From NCBI RefSeq assembly GCF_022761125.1, contig NZ_JAKWJR010000001.1:310001-374000 (forward strand): a stretch of 64,000 nt of DNA, read 5' to 3'. A program made the translations under genes and the position numbers. Every line of letters starts with the position of its first letter. The stretch's first letter is position 1. The stretch is from Nocardioides sp. SR21 (GTDB lineage: Bacteria > Actinomycetota > Actinomycetes > Propionibacteriales > Nocardioidaceae). The notes below the pieces were generated by a model, which was not told the DNA's origin, did not search any database, and worked only from the letters and a program-made list of their open reading frames with translations. Shown here piece by piece: positions 46,193 through 53,977 of the stretch.

Positions 46193-47659
46193 ATGGCGCG
46201 CACGTACGAGGTCCGCACCTACGGGTGCCAGATGAACGTCCACGACTCCGAGCGGCTCACCGGGCTCCTCGAGGACGCGGGGTACGTCGCCGTCCCTGCC
46301 GACGAGCAGGCCGACGTGGTCGTGTTCAACACCTGCGCGGTCCGTGAGAACGCCGACAACAAGCTCTACGGCAACCTGTCACACCTCGCGCCGGTCAAGG
46401 CCGCGAACCCGGGCATGCAGATCGCCGTCGGCGGCTGCCTGGCGCAGAAGGACCGCTCGACGATCACGTCGAAGGCGCCGTACGTCGACGTCGTGTTCGG
46501 CACCCACAACATCGGCTCGCTGCCGGTCCTGCTCGAGCGCGCTCGGGTGATGGAGGAGGCGCAGGTCGAGATCCTCGAGTCGCTCGAGGTCTTCCCGTCG
46601 ACGCTGCCGACCAAGCGCGACTCGGCGTACGCCGCCTGGGTCTCGGTGTCCGTCGGCTGCAACAACACCTGCACGTTCTGCATCGTCCCGAGCCTGCGCG
46701 GCAAGGAGAAGGACCGCCGCCCTGGCGAGATCCTGGCCGAGGTCGAGGCGCTGGTCGCCGAGGGCGTCTCCGAGATCACGCTGCTGGGGCAGAACGTCAA
46801 CGCGTACGGCGTGGAGTTCGGCGACCGTCAGGCGTTCTCCAAGCTGCTGCGCGCGTGCGGCGAGATCGAGGGCCTCGAGCGGGTGCGGTTCACCAGCCCG
46901 CACCCGGCCGAGTTCACCGACGACGTGATCGAGGCGATGGCCGAGACCCACAACGTGATGCCGCAGCTGCACATGCCGCTGCAGTCCGGGTCCGACAAGG
47001 TGCTCAAGGACATGCGCCGGTCGTACCGCCAGGCGAAGTTCCTCGGGATCATCGAGCGGGTCCGTGCCGCGATGCCGGACGCCGCGATCACCACCGACAT
47101 TATCGTCGGCTTCCCGGGCGAGACCGAGGAGGACTTCCAGGCCACGCTGGACGTCGTCCGCGAGGCGCGGTTCTCCAGCGCGTTCACGTTCCAGTACTCC
47201 AAGCGTCCCGGCACGCCGGCCGCCACGCTGCCCGACCAGATCTCGCCCGAGGTCGTCCGGGACCGCTACGACCGCCTGGTCGCGCTGGTCAACGAGGTCG
47301 CGTGGGAGGAGAACAAGCTGCTGGTCGGCCGCCAGGTCGAGCTGATGGTCGCCGAGGGCCAGGGCCGCAAGGACGCCGCGACCAACCGGCTGTCCGGCCG
47401 CGGCCCCGACAACCGGCTCGTGCACTTCACCCCGCCTGCGGGTGTCGAGGTGCGACCGGGCGACATGGTGACCGTCGAGATCACGTACGCCGCGCCGCAC
47501 CACCTGAACGCCGACGGCGACGTCATCGAGGTACGCCGCACCCGCTCCGGCGATGCCTGGCAGGCGCGGACCTCGGCCCCGGCACCGGCCGGCGTCGGCC
47601 TCGGCATGCCCACCATCGGCGTACCCGCCCCGCTGCCGGACGCCCCCGCCTGCCGCTGA
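46193..47659 (+). CDS. miaB: tRNA-2-methylthio-N6-dimethylallyladenosine synthase
   Basis: The 488-residue radical-SAM enzyme adds a methylthio group to i6A37 of tRNAs. Cluster ligands are visible: [15 protein letters not shown] holds the radical-SAM CX3CX2C, and the N-terminal auxiliary cluster cysteines are in [20 protein letters not shown] and [23 protein letters not shown] and SPHPAEF are family-specific, and a TRAM domain ends the body. The substrate is made by MiaA, encoded nearby at 50528. It usually lies next to gluABCD in this phylum, as here. Confidence 0.97.
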   Translation: MARTYEVRTYGCQMNVHDSERLTGLLEDAGYVAVPADEQADVVVFNTCAVRENADNKLYGNLSHLAPVKAANPGMQIAVGGCLAQKDRSTITSKAPYVDVVFGTHNIGSLPVLLERARVMEEAQVEILESLEVFPSTLPTKRDSAYAAWVSVSVGCNNTCTFCIVPSLRGKEKDRRPGEILAEVEALVAEGVSEITLLGQNVNAYGVEFGDRQAFSKLLRACGEIEGLERVRFTSPHPAEFTDDVIEAMAETHNVMPQLHMPLQSGSDKVLKDMRRSYRQAKFLGIIERVRAAMPDAAITTDIIVGFPGETEEDFQATLDVVREARFSSAFTFQYSKRPGTPAATLPDQISPEVVRDRYDRLVALVNEVAWEENKLLVGRQVELMVAEGQGRKDAATNRLSGRGPDNRLVHFTPPAGVEVRPGDMVTVEITYAAPHHLNADGDVIEVRRTRSGDAWQARTSAPAPAGVGLGMPTIGVPAPLPDAPACR

Positions 47660-47675
47660 GGTAGCGTCCGGGGCC

Positions 47676-48407
47676 ATGCCCGCCGAGACACCGACCATCC
47701 TCGCCACCTCGGGTGGCTGGGCCTTCGACGACCGGCTCCGCTGGCGCGTCGGGCCGTTGACCGACCACGCCGTCGAGCTGTCCGGTGTCGACGGCCGGGC
47801 GCCGAAGGTGACGTTCCTCGGGACCGCGTGCGGCGATGACGCGGGGCTGTACCGCGACTTCTACAACGCCGCGCAGAAGCGCGGGTTCCAGGCCTCGCAC
47901 CTCCAGCTGTTCACGATGCCGAACGTCGACGACATCACCGCGCACCTCCTCGAGCAGGACGTCGTGTGGGTCTGGGGCGGCAGCGTCGCCGGGTTGCTCG
48001 CGATGTGGCGGCTGCACGGCGTCGACGAGGCGATGCGTGCCGCGTGGGAGGCCGGTGTCGTGCTCACCGGTGTCTCCGCCGGATCGATCTGCTGGCACGT
48101 CGGCGGCACCACCGACTCGTTCGGGCCCGACCTGCGGCCGATCGACAACGGCCTCGGGCTGCTGCCGTACTCGAACGGCGTCCACTACGACAGCGAGGAG
48201 CAGCGCCGTCCGCTGTTCCAGTCGCTGATCGCCGCGGGCACGCTGCCCTCGGGCTACGCGACCGATGACGGCGCCGGGCTGCTCTACCGCGGCACCGAGA
48301 TGGTCGAGGCGTTCGCGGAGCGGGACGGCGCTGGTGCCTACTTCGTCGAGCGCGGGCCGGACGGCACCGCGGTCGAGACCGAGCTCGAGGTGACCCGCCT
48401 GCGCTGA
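47676..48407 (+). CDS. peptidase E-like (S51) protein
   Basis: A 243-residue protein of the class I glutamine-amidotransferase-like S51 group. It has ILATSGGWAFDD, VWVWGGSVAGLLAMW, the nucleophile elbow GVSAGSICWH with the Ser at the position of dipeptidase E, and DDGAGLLYRG. Dipeptidase E cleaves aspartyl dipeptides. The match is to the family and not necessarily to that substrate. It starts 16 bp after miaB and is co-directional. A long inverted repeat begins 14 bp after its stop. Confidence 0.88.
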   Translation: MPAETPTILATSGGWAFDDRLRWRVGPLTDHAVELSGVDGRAPKVTFLGTACGDDAGLYRDFYNAAQKRGFQASHLQLFTMPNVDDITAHLLEQDVVWVWGGSVAGLLAMWRLHGVDEAMRAAWEAGVVLTGVSAGSICWHVGGTTDSFGPDLRPIDNGLGLLPYSNGVHYDSEEQRRPLFQSLIAAGTLPSGYATDDGAGLLYRGTEMVEAFAERDGAGAYFVERGPDGTAVETELEVTRLR

Positions 48408-48420
48408 CCGTTGTCCACAG

Positions 48421-48491
48421 CTCCCGAGAAGCGCCTTGCCCGGCGCCGAGCCGACGCCGAGGCTGTTCGCCTTGTCACGCCATCTCGGGAG
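48421..48491 (+). promoter_or_regulatory. inverted repeat overlapping the next gene's ribosome-binding site
   Basis: CTCCCGAGA (48421-48429) and TCTCGGGAG (48483-48491) are perfect 9-bp complements around a 53-base GC-rich interior that has smaller stems of its own. The right arm covers the first half of GGGAGAGG, the Shine-Dalgarno of the secreted gene at 48505. It can be a terminator for the peptidase-E gene or a translational control hairpin. Confidence 0.6.
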
Positions 48492-48504
48492 AGGAACACC
48501 TGTC

Positions 48505-49179
48505 ATGCGCACGATCTCGATCGCGACCGCCGTCCTCGGCCTCGTCGCCACGACGCTGTCCACTGCGGGAGCCGCGACAGCGGCCACCGGCTACGACGCC
48601 CGCGCCAGCCTGTCCGGCCAGCGCACCTGCACGAAGACCGCGACGTCCGGGATCACCCGGCGCACCGTGGTCCTCGACAACACCCGCTCCGCTCACCGGG
48701 TGCAGTTCAAGGTCGTCCGCGACGGCGACCGGTTCGCCGAGCACAAGGTCTACGTGTGGGTCCCGGCGCGCGAGACGAGGTCCGTCGTCGTGTCCGTCCC
48801 GCAGCGCACCACGGCGTCGGTGCGCGTCCGCGTTCCGGAGATGGGCCGCCGGGACCTGCGACTCTCCGCGACGGTCTCCGCCCTCAGGTCCTGCTACGTC
48901 GCGACCGTCGACCCCAAGGCGGCGTTCGGGGGCGTGTCCTGCCACGGCGGCGACTCGGTCGCCCAGATCGTGCTCGACAACCGGCGCACCAGCGACGAGA
49001 AGGTCGACTACACGGTGGCCTCGTCGTACGGCGACTCGACGGCGTCGTTCACGGTCCGGCCCGCGTCGTCGGACAACTACTACCTGCCCGTGCCCGACGG
49101 GAGGTCGACCCACGTCGACGTGACCGCCGCCGGCCGGCGGGTGCTGTCGACGGACATCGCGGCCGTCGACTGCCGGTAG
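48505..49179 (+). CDS. secreted protein of unknown function
   Basis: The ATG at 48505 begins a signal peptide (RTISIATAVLGLVATTLSTAGAATA) and is preceded by GGGAGAGG; 224 residues. The mature part is beta-rich, with two similar halves, each carrying a VVLDN/IVLDN phrase and two cysteines (CTKTATSG...VVLDNTRSAHRVQFKVV and CHGGDSVAQIVLDNRRTSDEKVDYTV). The internal repeat suggests a duplicated Ig-like domain. No catalytic motif is visible. The function is unknown. Confidence 0.78.
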   Translation: MRTISIATAVLGLVATTLSTAGAATAATGYDARASLSGQRTCTKTATSGITRRTVVLDNTRSAHRVQFKVVRDGDRFAEHKVYVWVPARETRSVVVSVPQRTTASVRVRVPEMGRRDLRLSATVSALRSCYVATVDPKAAFGGVSCHGGDSVAQIVLDNRRTSDEKVDYTVASSYGDSTASFTVRPASSDNYYLPVPDGRSTHVDVTAAGRRVLSTDIAAVDCR

Positions 49180-49195
49180 TGCGACGCCACGCCGG

Positions 49196-49489
49196 TCACA
49201 CCTCGTCGTCGGACCGCGGGTCCTTGCTGGGGTAGCCCGCCTTGGGCGGGATGCCGACCGGGTTCTCCTCGACGTTGCCGGGTGACTGCTCGGGCGGGGT
49301 GTCCTCGTCGCCCTTCCGATGCTGGGGCGTTTGCTTCGGCGAGGTGTCCTTCTGCCCGTCGGTCCCGACCTGGCCGGGGCCGGTGTGGCCGACCCGCTCG
49401 CTGCTGACGCCCATGTCGCCGGTGCCGGTCTGCGGGCCGGCGGAGTTGGGCGACGACGCCCGCAGCTCCTCGTGCTCGCCCTCGGTCAT
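49196..49489 (-). CDS. 97-residue acidic, disordered protein
   Basis: The product is rich in Gly, Pro, Glu, Asp, Ser and Thr (GPQTGTGDMGVSSERVGHTGPGQVG; DEDTPPEQSPGNVEENPVG), with no hydrophobic core, signal or membrane segment. It overlaps the next upstream gene by 4 bp (ATGA), which is the best sign that it is translated. It ends the small-protein operon. The family is unknown to me, and low complexity makes homology hard to judge. Confidence 0.65.
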   Translation of the reverse strand: MTEGEHEELRASSPNSAGPQTGTGDMGVSSERVGHTGPGQVGTDGQKDTSPKQTPQHRKGDEDTPPEQSPGNVEENPVGIPPKAGYPSKDPRSDDEV

Positions 49490-49734
49490 GCCGGCGACTC
49501 CTCGGTCTCGTCGTGCTCCTCGTCGCGGGTGGCCTTGGTCGAGGTGTCCTCGCCCCCCTCGACCTCGTCCATCAGCGGATCGGGGACCTTCTCCGCGATC
49601 GACGGGTTGTCGCTGACCGGTGGGTCCGGGATCGCGCGGTCGCCGTTCTCAGGCAGAGCGTCGACGCCGCCGGGGTTGGGCTCGCCGGGCTCGATCTCGG
49701 GTTCGGGCCTGGGCCCGAGGTCGTCGGACGTCAT
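49486..49734 (-). CDS. 82-residue acidic, disordered protein
   Basis: Another Pro/Glu/Asp-rich chain (RPEPEIEPGEPNPGGVDALPENGD; DPLMDEVEGGEDTSTKATRDEEHDETEESPA) with no predicted globular part. Both ends overlap or abut neighbours: its stop overlaps the 97-residue gene, and it follows the Nudix stop by 9 bp. Its strong negative charge is like the other small proteins in this run. The role is unknown. Confidence 0.65.
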   Translation of the reverse strand: MTSDDLGPRPEPEIEPGEPNPGGVDALPENGDRAIPDPPVSDNPSIAEKVPDPLMDEVEGGEDTSTKATRDEEHDETEESPA

Positions 49735-49743
49735 GGCGTCTCC

Positions 49744-50205
49744 TCAGAAGCCGAAGGTGGAGTACGCCGTCGTGGTACCCGTTCGCAACCCGTCCAACAC
49801 CGCCCGTTCGTGGGGGACCACCGGCTCCGGCAGCGCGGCCAGCGGGCACCACCGCAGGTCGGCGGCCTTCTCGGTCTCGACGATCCGCGGCTCGCCCGAC
49901 CAGGAGCGCGCCGTGAAGAAGAAGTCGATGCGCTCGTCGATCGGCTCGCCGCCCTGGGTGCGCTGCATCGCGGTCACGAACGCCAGGTCGACGTCGGTCA
50001 CGCCGAGCTCCTCGAGCGCCTCACGATGCGCGGCGTCGTACGCCGTCTCGCCCTTCTCGACGTGCCCGGCCGCGGCGGCGGCCCAGTGGTCGTCCATGTA
50101 GCCGGTGTTCTGCCGCAGCTGGAGCAGCACCTCGGGCCCGGTGGCGCCGTCGCGCATCAGCAGCACGTACGACGCCGGGACGACGACGAAGCGCCCGTGC
50201 GTCAC
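49744..50205 (-). CDS. Nudix hydrolase
   Basis: A 153-residue Nudix protein. The box GHVEKGETAYDAAHREALEELGV is canonical. RFVVVPASYVLLMRDG and LLQLRQNTGYMDDHWAAAAAGHV precede it and IDFFFTARSWSGEP follows, similar to MutT/ADP-ribose type enzymes. The GTG at 50205 overlaps the stop of the upstream 58-residue gene (GTGA) with AGGAG directly before it. The position between acidic small-protein genes is unusual. The substrate is unknown. Confidence 0.9.
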   Translation of the reverse strand: MTHGRFVVVPASYVLLMRDGATGPEVLLQLRQNTGYMDDHWAAAAAGHVEKGETAYDAAHREALEELGVTDVDLAFVTAMQRTQGGEPIDERIDFFFTARSWSGEPRIVETEKAADLRWCPLAALPEPVVPHERAVLDGLRTGTTTAYSTFGF

Positions 50206-50378
50206 TCCTGGTCCTCGGCGTCGGCCTCGACGTCGTTGGCGGTCGTCTCGGCCTCGCCGAGCTCGTCGTAGTGCGTGCCCGTGTCGTCGGAGTCCTCGCC
50301 GGGCTCGGTGCCCTCGAACTCCTCCGCGTCGGGCTCCTCGTCGGGCTGGATGCCCTCGGTCATGTCGAACTCGCTCAT
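50202..50378 (-). CDS. 58-residue acidic small protein
   Basis: An AGGAGGTG ribosome-binding site lies 6 nt before the ATG. The product (MSEFDMTEGIQPDEEPDAEE...) has about 24 acidic residues of 58, no Lys or Arg, and no hydrophobic stretch. It starts in a TGATG overlap with the 43-residue gene and ends in a GTGA overlap with the Nudix gene. That tight coupling supports it as real despite its length. No family is recognised. Confidence 0.7.
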   Translation of the reverse strand: MSEFDMTEGIQPDEEPDAEEFEGTEPGEDSDDTGTHYDELGEAETTANDVEADAEDQE

Positions 50379-50509
50379 CACTCACCTCCTGCGTCGTCCG
50401 ACGGTTCGTCGAGCGACGTCTCGGCATTCTCTTCCTGGTGTTCCCTCGGTGGACCCTGCGGGTCCCGCTCGTCGTGGTGCGGCTCGGGCGGCGTCGGGCT
50501 CTCGCTCAT
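50378..50509 (-). CDS. 43-residue acidic small protein
   Basis: The first gene of the operon encodes 43 residues of Pro/Glu/Asp-rich, disordered sequence (MSESPTPPEPHHDERDPQGP... to DEPSDDAGGE). Its stop and the next start share one base (TGATG). Its ATG lies 18 bp from the miaA start on the other strand, with no Shine-Dalgarno between, so it is probably translated from a leaderless or nearly leaderless mRNA. The function is unknown. Confidence 0.55.
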   Translation of the reverse strand: MSESPTPPEPHHDERDPQGPPREHQEENAETSLDEPSDDAGGE

Positions 50510-50527
50510 GTTTGCCAAACTAACCAC
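50510..50527. promoter_or_regulatory. 18-bp divergent start region, small-protein operon / miaA
   Basis: Only 18 bp separate the two divergent ATGs. The gap contains GTTTGCCAAAC (50510-50520), a perfect odd palindrome, and no ribosome-binding site on either strand. Promoters must lie partly inside the opposite coding sequences, and both mRNAs are likely leaderless. The palindrome could be an operator controlling both. Confidence 0.55.
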
Positions 50528-51445
50528 ATGCCGCCCAACCCACACCCGCCCGTCGTGGCGGTGGTCGGCGCGACCGCGTCCGGGAAGACCAGCCTCTCGC
50601 TCGACCTCGCCGAGCGTCTCGACGGCGAGATCGTCAACACCGACGCGATGCAGGTCTACCGCGGCATGGACATCGGTACGGCGAAGCTCCCCGAGGCCGA
50701 GCGGCGTGGGATCCCGCACCACCTGCTGGACACCCTCACCGTCCGCGACCCCGCGACGGTCGCCGAGTTCCAGGGCTGGGCGCGCGCGGAGATCGCCGAG
50801 ATCCGCGGCCGCGGGCGCACGCCGGTGCTGGTCGGCGGCTCGGCGCTCTACACCCGCGCGATCCTCGACCGCTTCGAGTTCCCGGGGACCGACGACGCCG
50901 TCCGCCGACGCCTCGAGGAGGAGCTGGCCGAGGCCGGACCGGCCGCGATGCACACGCGGCTGCGCGAGCTCGATCCCGAGGCGGCCGACCGGATCCTCGT
51001 CGAGAACGGCCGGCGTACCGTCCGGGCCCTCGAGGTCATCGAGCTCACCGGCCGGCCGTTCACCGCGTCCCTGCCGACGCTGGAGTACGCCGACCCGCAC
51101 ACCGCCCAGATCGGCGTCGACATCGACCGGCCGACCCTCGACGCGCGGATCGAGCAGCGCGTCGACCAGATGTTCGCCGACGGGTTCGTCGCTGAGGTCG
51201 AGCGGCTGCTGGGCGAGGGCCTCGCCGAGGGTCGGACCGCCGGCCGGGCGATCGGCTACCGCGAGGTCGCGGCGTACCTCGGCGGCGAGCTCTCCCTCGA
51301 CGAGGCGCGTGAGCGAACAGTGATCGCGACGCGGCGGTTCTCCCGCAAGCAGGACTCGTGGTTCCGCAAGGATCCGCGGATCACCTGGATCCGGTACGAC
51401 GACCCCGAGCTGGTCGCCAAGGCCCTGGCGGCGGTGCCGGCATGA
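50528..51445 (+). CDS. miaA: tRNA dimethylallyltransferase
   Basis: The 305-residue enzyme moves dimethylallyl to A37 of tRNAs reading U-starting codons, giving the i6A that MiaB then modifies. It has the P-loop VVGATASGKTSLSLDLA (usual GPTASGKT), NTDAMQVYRGMDIGTAKLP, PHHLLD, LVGGSALYTRAILD, and the C-terminal IGYREV and TRRFSRKQDSWFRKDPRI. The start lacks a Shine-Dalgarno. The next gene overlaps its stop. Confidence 0.95.
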   Translation: MPPNPHPPVVAVVGATASGKTSLSLDLAERLDGEIVNTDAMQVYRGMDIGTAKLPEAERRGIPHHLLDTLTVRDPATVAEFQGWARAEIAEIRGRGRTPVLVGGSALYTRAILDRFEFPGTDDAVRRRLEEELAEAGPAAMHTRLRELDPEAADRILVENGRRTVRALEVIELTGRPFTASLPTLEYADPHTAQIGVDIDRPTLDARIEQRVDQMFADGFVAEVERLLGEGLAEGRTAGRAIGYREVAAYLGGELSLDEARERTVIATRRFSRKQDSWFRKDPRITWIRYDDPELVAKALAAVPA

Positions 51446-52524
51446 GGCGCTGGCTGGTGGCTGCGGCGGTCGGCGTGGTCGCGCTGACCGGCTGCGCCAT
51501 CGAGGTCGAGGAGGAGGTCGAGGAGGAGGTCGAGCTGGTCTCGGCGCCCGTCCTCGGCACACCGGGCCCGCTCGCGGGATCGAGCGGCTCCTTCGTCACC
51601 GCCGTCGACGGCGAGATCGTCACCTGTGAAGGCTGGGGCGGGAACGACTGCGACACCGTCTACGACATCGGCTCGGTCACGAAGCAGTTCACGGCGGCTG
51701 CGATCGTCACGCTGCAGTCGATGGGGCGGCTCGATGTGCATGACCGCATCGGGCGCCACCTCGACGGCGTACCTCGCGACAAGCGCGCGATCACGGTCGA
51801 GCAGCTGCTGACCCACACCTCGGGGCTGGTCGGCTCGCTCGGCGGCGACTACGAGCCGCTGTCGCGTGACGACCTGCTCCGCGAGGCCTTCGCGTCCGAG
51901 CTGCGGTCGGAGCCCGGCTCCCGCTACTTCTACTCCAACGTCGGCTACAGCCTGCTCGCCGCGATCATCGAGACGGCGTCGGGTGAGGGCTACGAGCAGT
52001 TCCTGGCGCGCCACCTGTTCGAGCCGGCCGGGATGACGAGCACCGGCTACGTGCTGCCGGACTGGGACGCGGCCGACGTCGCGGTCGAGTACGACGCCCG
52101 CGGCCGCACCCAGGGCACGCCGCTCGACCACCGGTGGGCGGCGGACGGGCCGTACTGGAACCTCCGCGGCAACGGCGGGATCCTGTCGACGGCGCGCGAC
52201 ATGTACCGCTGGAGCGTGGCCCTCGACGGTGACGGGCTCCGGGAGCTGTTCCGTCCTCGCGTCCGCGAGGGCGCCCACGCGGACAGCTGGTACGGCTACG
52301 GCTGGGTCGTTCTGGACACCCCGCTCGGCCGGGTCCAGTGGCACAACGGAGGCAACGGCTGGTCGTACGCCGAGGTCACCCGCGTCCCGTCCGAGGACGC
52401 GTTCGCCTTCTGGGTCACGAACCGGAGCCGCGGCGCGGGCTGGAACCTCGAGCGGCACGGCCTCACCGACGCGCTGGTGAGCAAGATCGGTCGGGCGGCC
52501 GAGGGCGGTTCCCCGCCAGACTGA
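51442..52524 (+). CDS. beta-lactamase/transpeptidase-like serine hydrolase lipoprotein
   Basis: The 360-residue protein starts with a lipobox (VALTGC, Cys18) followed by a Glu/Val repeat EVEEEVEEEVELV. The class-C beta-lactamase fold shows the SxxK motif in IGSVTKQFTAAA, the YxN motif in FYSNVGYSLLAA and the late HNGG motif in VQWHNGGNGWSY. These proteins include D-alanyl-D-alanine carboxypeptidases and esterases; the substrate is unclear. It overlaps miaA by 4 bp, so it is co-transcribed with a housekeeping gene. Confidence 0.9.
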   Translation: MRRWLVAAAVGVVALTGCAIEVEEEVEEEVELVSAPVLGTPGPLAGSSGSFVTAVDGEIVTCEGWGGNDCDTVYDIGSVTKQFTAAAIVTLQSMGRLDVHDRIGRHLDGVPRDKRAITVEQLLTHTSGLVGSLGGDYEPLSRDDLLREAFASELRSEPGSRYFYSNVGYSLLAAIIETASGEGYEQFLARHLFEPAGMTSTGYVLPDWDAADVAVEYDARGRTQGTPLDHRWAADGPYWNLRGNGGILSTARDMYRWSVALDGDGLRELFRPRVREGAHADSWYGYGWVVLDTPLGRVQWHNGGNGWSYAEVTRVPSEDAFAFWVTNRSRGAGWNLERHGLTDALVSKIGRAAEGGSPPD

Positions 52525-52528
52525 GGAC

Positions 52529-53428
52529 ATGACGGGGAGGGACCGGCTGCGCGAGCTGCTCGACGCGGTGCTCGACGAGGAGCACCGCAGCCTCGACGAC
52601 ATGGCCGAGGGGGCGTACTCCTCGCCGTTCCACTTCGCCCGCCAGCTGTCGGCCGGCGCGGGCGAGCCGCCTGTCGCGATGCGTCGCCGGGTGATGCTCG
52701 AGCGCGCGGCCTGGCAGCTGGGGCAGGGGAGCAGCGTCACCGACGCGGCGTTCGAGGCGGGCTACGAGTCCGTCGACGGCTTCGCCCGGGCGTTCTCGCG
52801 TGCCTACGGGCACCCGCCGAGTGAGCGCAGCGACGGCGACCACTGGCTGCCCGCGCCCAACGGCATCCACTTCCACCCACCGATGTCCCTGTGGGTGCAC
52901 ACCGGGGAGAACACGATGAGCCAGCCGCTGGACCTGATGGTCCACCACGACCTCGACGACACCCGCTACGTCATCGACCTGGCGAAGCAGCTGTCCGACG
53001 ACGACTACCGGCGCGAGCTCCGCGCCCGCCTGCGCGGCTGGGAGGGCGAGGAGGCGAGCGTCGCCGCCGCCCTGACCAGCCTGGTGTTCACCAAGGAGGT
53101 CTGGCTCGCCGCGATCCTCGGCGAGGACTTCCCGGAGGGCCGGCCCGACGACGTCGCCTCGCTGGTCCGACGACACGACGACGTCGCTCCGCGCTGGCTC
53201 GAGATGGTGCGCGACGTCGAGCGTCGCGGGGCCTGGGACGACCGGATCGTCGACGCCCTCTGCGACCCGCCCGAGAGCTTCGTGCTCGGCAGCATCGTCG
53301 CCCACGTCCTGACGTACGACGCGCACCGCCGGCTCGGCGTCCGCGCGATGCTCACCGAGCTGGGGGTGGACGCCGACGAGGGCGACCCGATCAACTGGCT
53401 GCGACGACAGACGGAGACCACCGCATGA
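52529..53428 (+). CDS. AraC-type HTH fused to a DinB-like domain
   Basis: The 299-residue chain has an AraC-type helix-turn-helix pair (about residues 1-100: SPFHFARQLSAGAGEPPVAMRRRVMLERAAWQLGQG, VTDAAFEAGYESVDGFARAFSRAYGHPPS) and a DinB/YfiT-like four-helix bundle (about 125-290) with FTKEVWLAAILG and GSIVAHVLTYDAHR. Such proteins are seen in actinobacteria beside DHFR-like genes, as here. It likely binds DNA and a ligand through the bundle. The next gene overlaps it by 4 bp. Confidence 0.88.
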   Translation: MTGRDRLRELLDAVLDEEHRSLDDMAEGAYSSPFHFARQLSAGAGEPPVAMRRRVMLERAAWQLGQGSSVTDAAFEAGYESVDGFARAFSRAYGHPPSERSDGDHWLPAPNGIHFHPPMSLWVHTGENTMSQPLDLMVHHDLDDTRYVIDLAKQLSDDDYRRELRARLRGWEGEEASVAAALTSLVFTKEVWLAAILGEDFPEGRPDDVASLVRRHDDVAPRWLEMVRDVERRGAWDDRIVDALCDPPESFVLGSIVAHVLTYDAHRRLGVRAMLTELGVDADEGDPINWLRRQTETTA

Positions 53429-53961
53429 AGACGACGTTCTACACCGCCACCACCCTGGACGGGTTCATCGCCGACGAGCACGACTCGCTCGAGTGGCTGT
53501 TCGTCCAGCCGCAGGACGAGGGCGGCGCGATGAACTACGACGACTTCATCAAGGACGTCGGCGCGATGGCGATGGGTGCGACGACGTACCAGTGGCTCGT
53601 CGACCACCTCGCGACGTCGGGTGAGAAGTGGATGTACGAGATCCCGTGCTGGGTGTTCACGCACCGCGACCTCGAGCCGATCGGGGAGGGCATCACGTTC
53701 ACGTCGGCCCCGGTGCCGGAGGTGCACGCCGCGATGACCGAGGCCGCCGGCGGCAAGGACGTCTGGATGGTCGGCGGCGGCGACCTCGCCGCGCAGTTCG
53801 CCGAGCACGGCCTGCTCGACGAGCTGGTGCTGTCGATCGCGCCGGTCACGCTCGGTGCCGGCCGGCCGCTGTTCCCGCGACCGTGGAACCTCGAGCTGAA
53901 GGAGTTCGACCGCAACGGCGCGTTCCTCTGCGCGCGCTATGCGGTTTCCGGGCCGCGCTGA
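53425..53961 (+). CDS. dihydrofolate reductase-like (RibD C-terminal) protein
   Basis: The 178-residue protein has TFYTATTLDGFIADEHDSLEWLF at the N-terminus, MGATTYQWL, VWMVGGGDLAAQFAEHGLLDELVLSIAPVTLGAGRPLFP and FLCARYAV, the pattern of RibD_C/DHFR-like NADPH reductases. The VWMVGGGDLA loop binds NADPH. The true substrate is unknown; these are usually not folate enzymes. Overlap with the AraC-DinB gene suggests a functional pair. Confidence 0.9.
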   Translation: MKTTFYTATTLDGFIADEHDSLEWLFVQPQDEGGAMNYDDFIKDVGAMAMGATTYQWLVDHLATSGEKWMYEIPCWVFTHRDLEPIGEGITFTSAPVPEVHAAMTEAAGGKDVWMVGGGDLAAQFAEHGLLDELVLSIAPVTLGAGRPLFPRPWNLELKEFDRNGAFLCARYAVSGPR

Positions 53962-53977
53962 GCGGGAACCTGACGGT

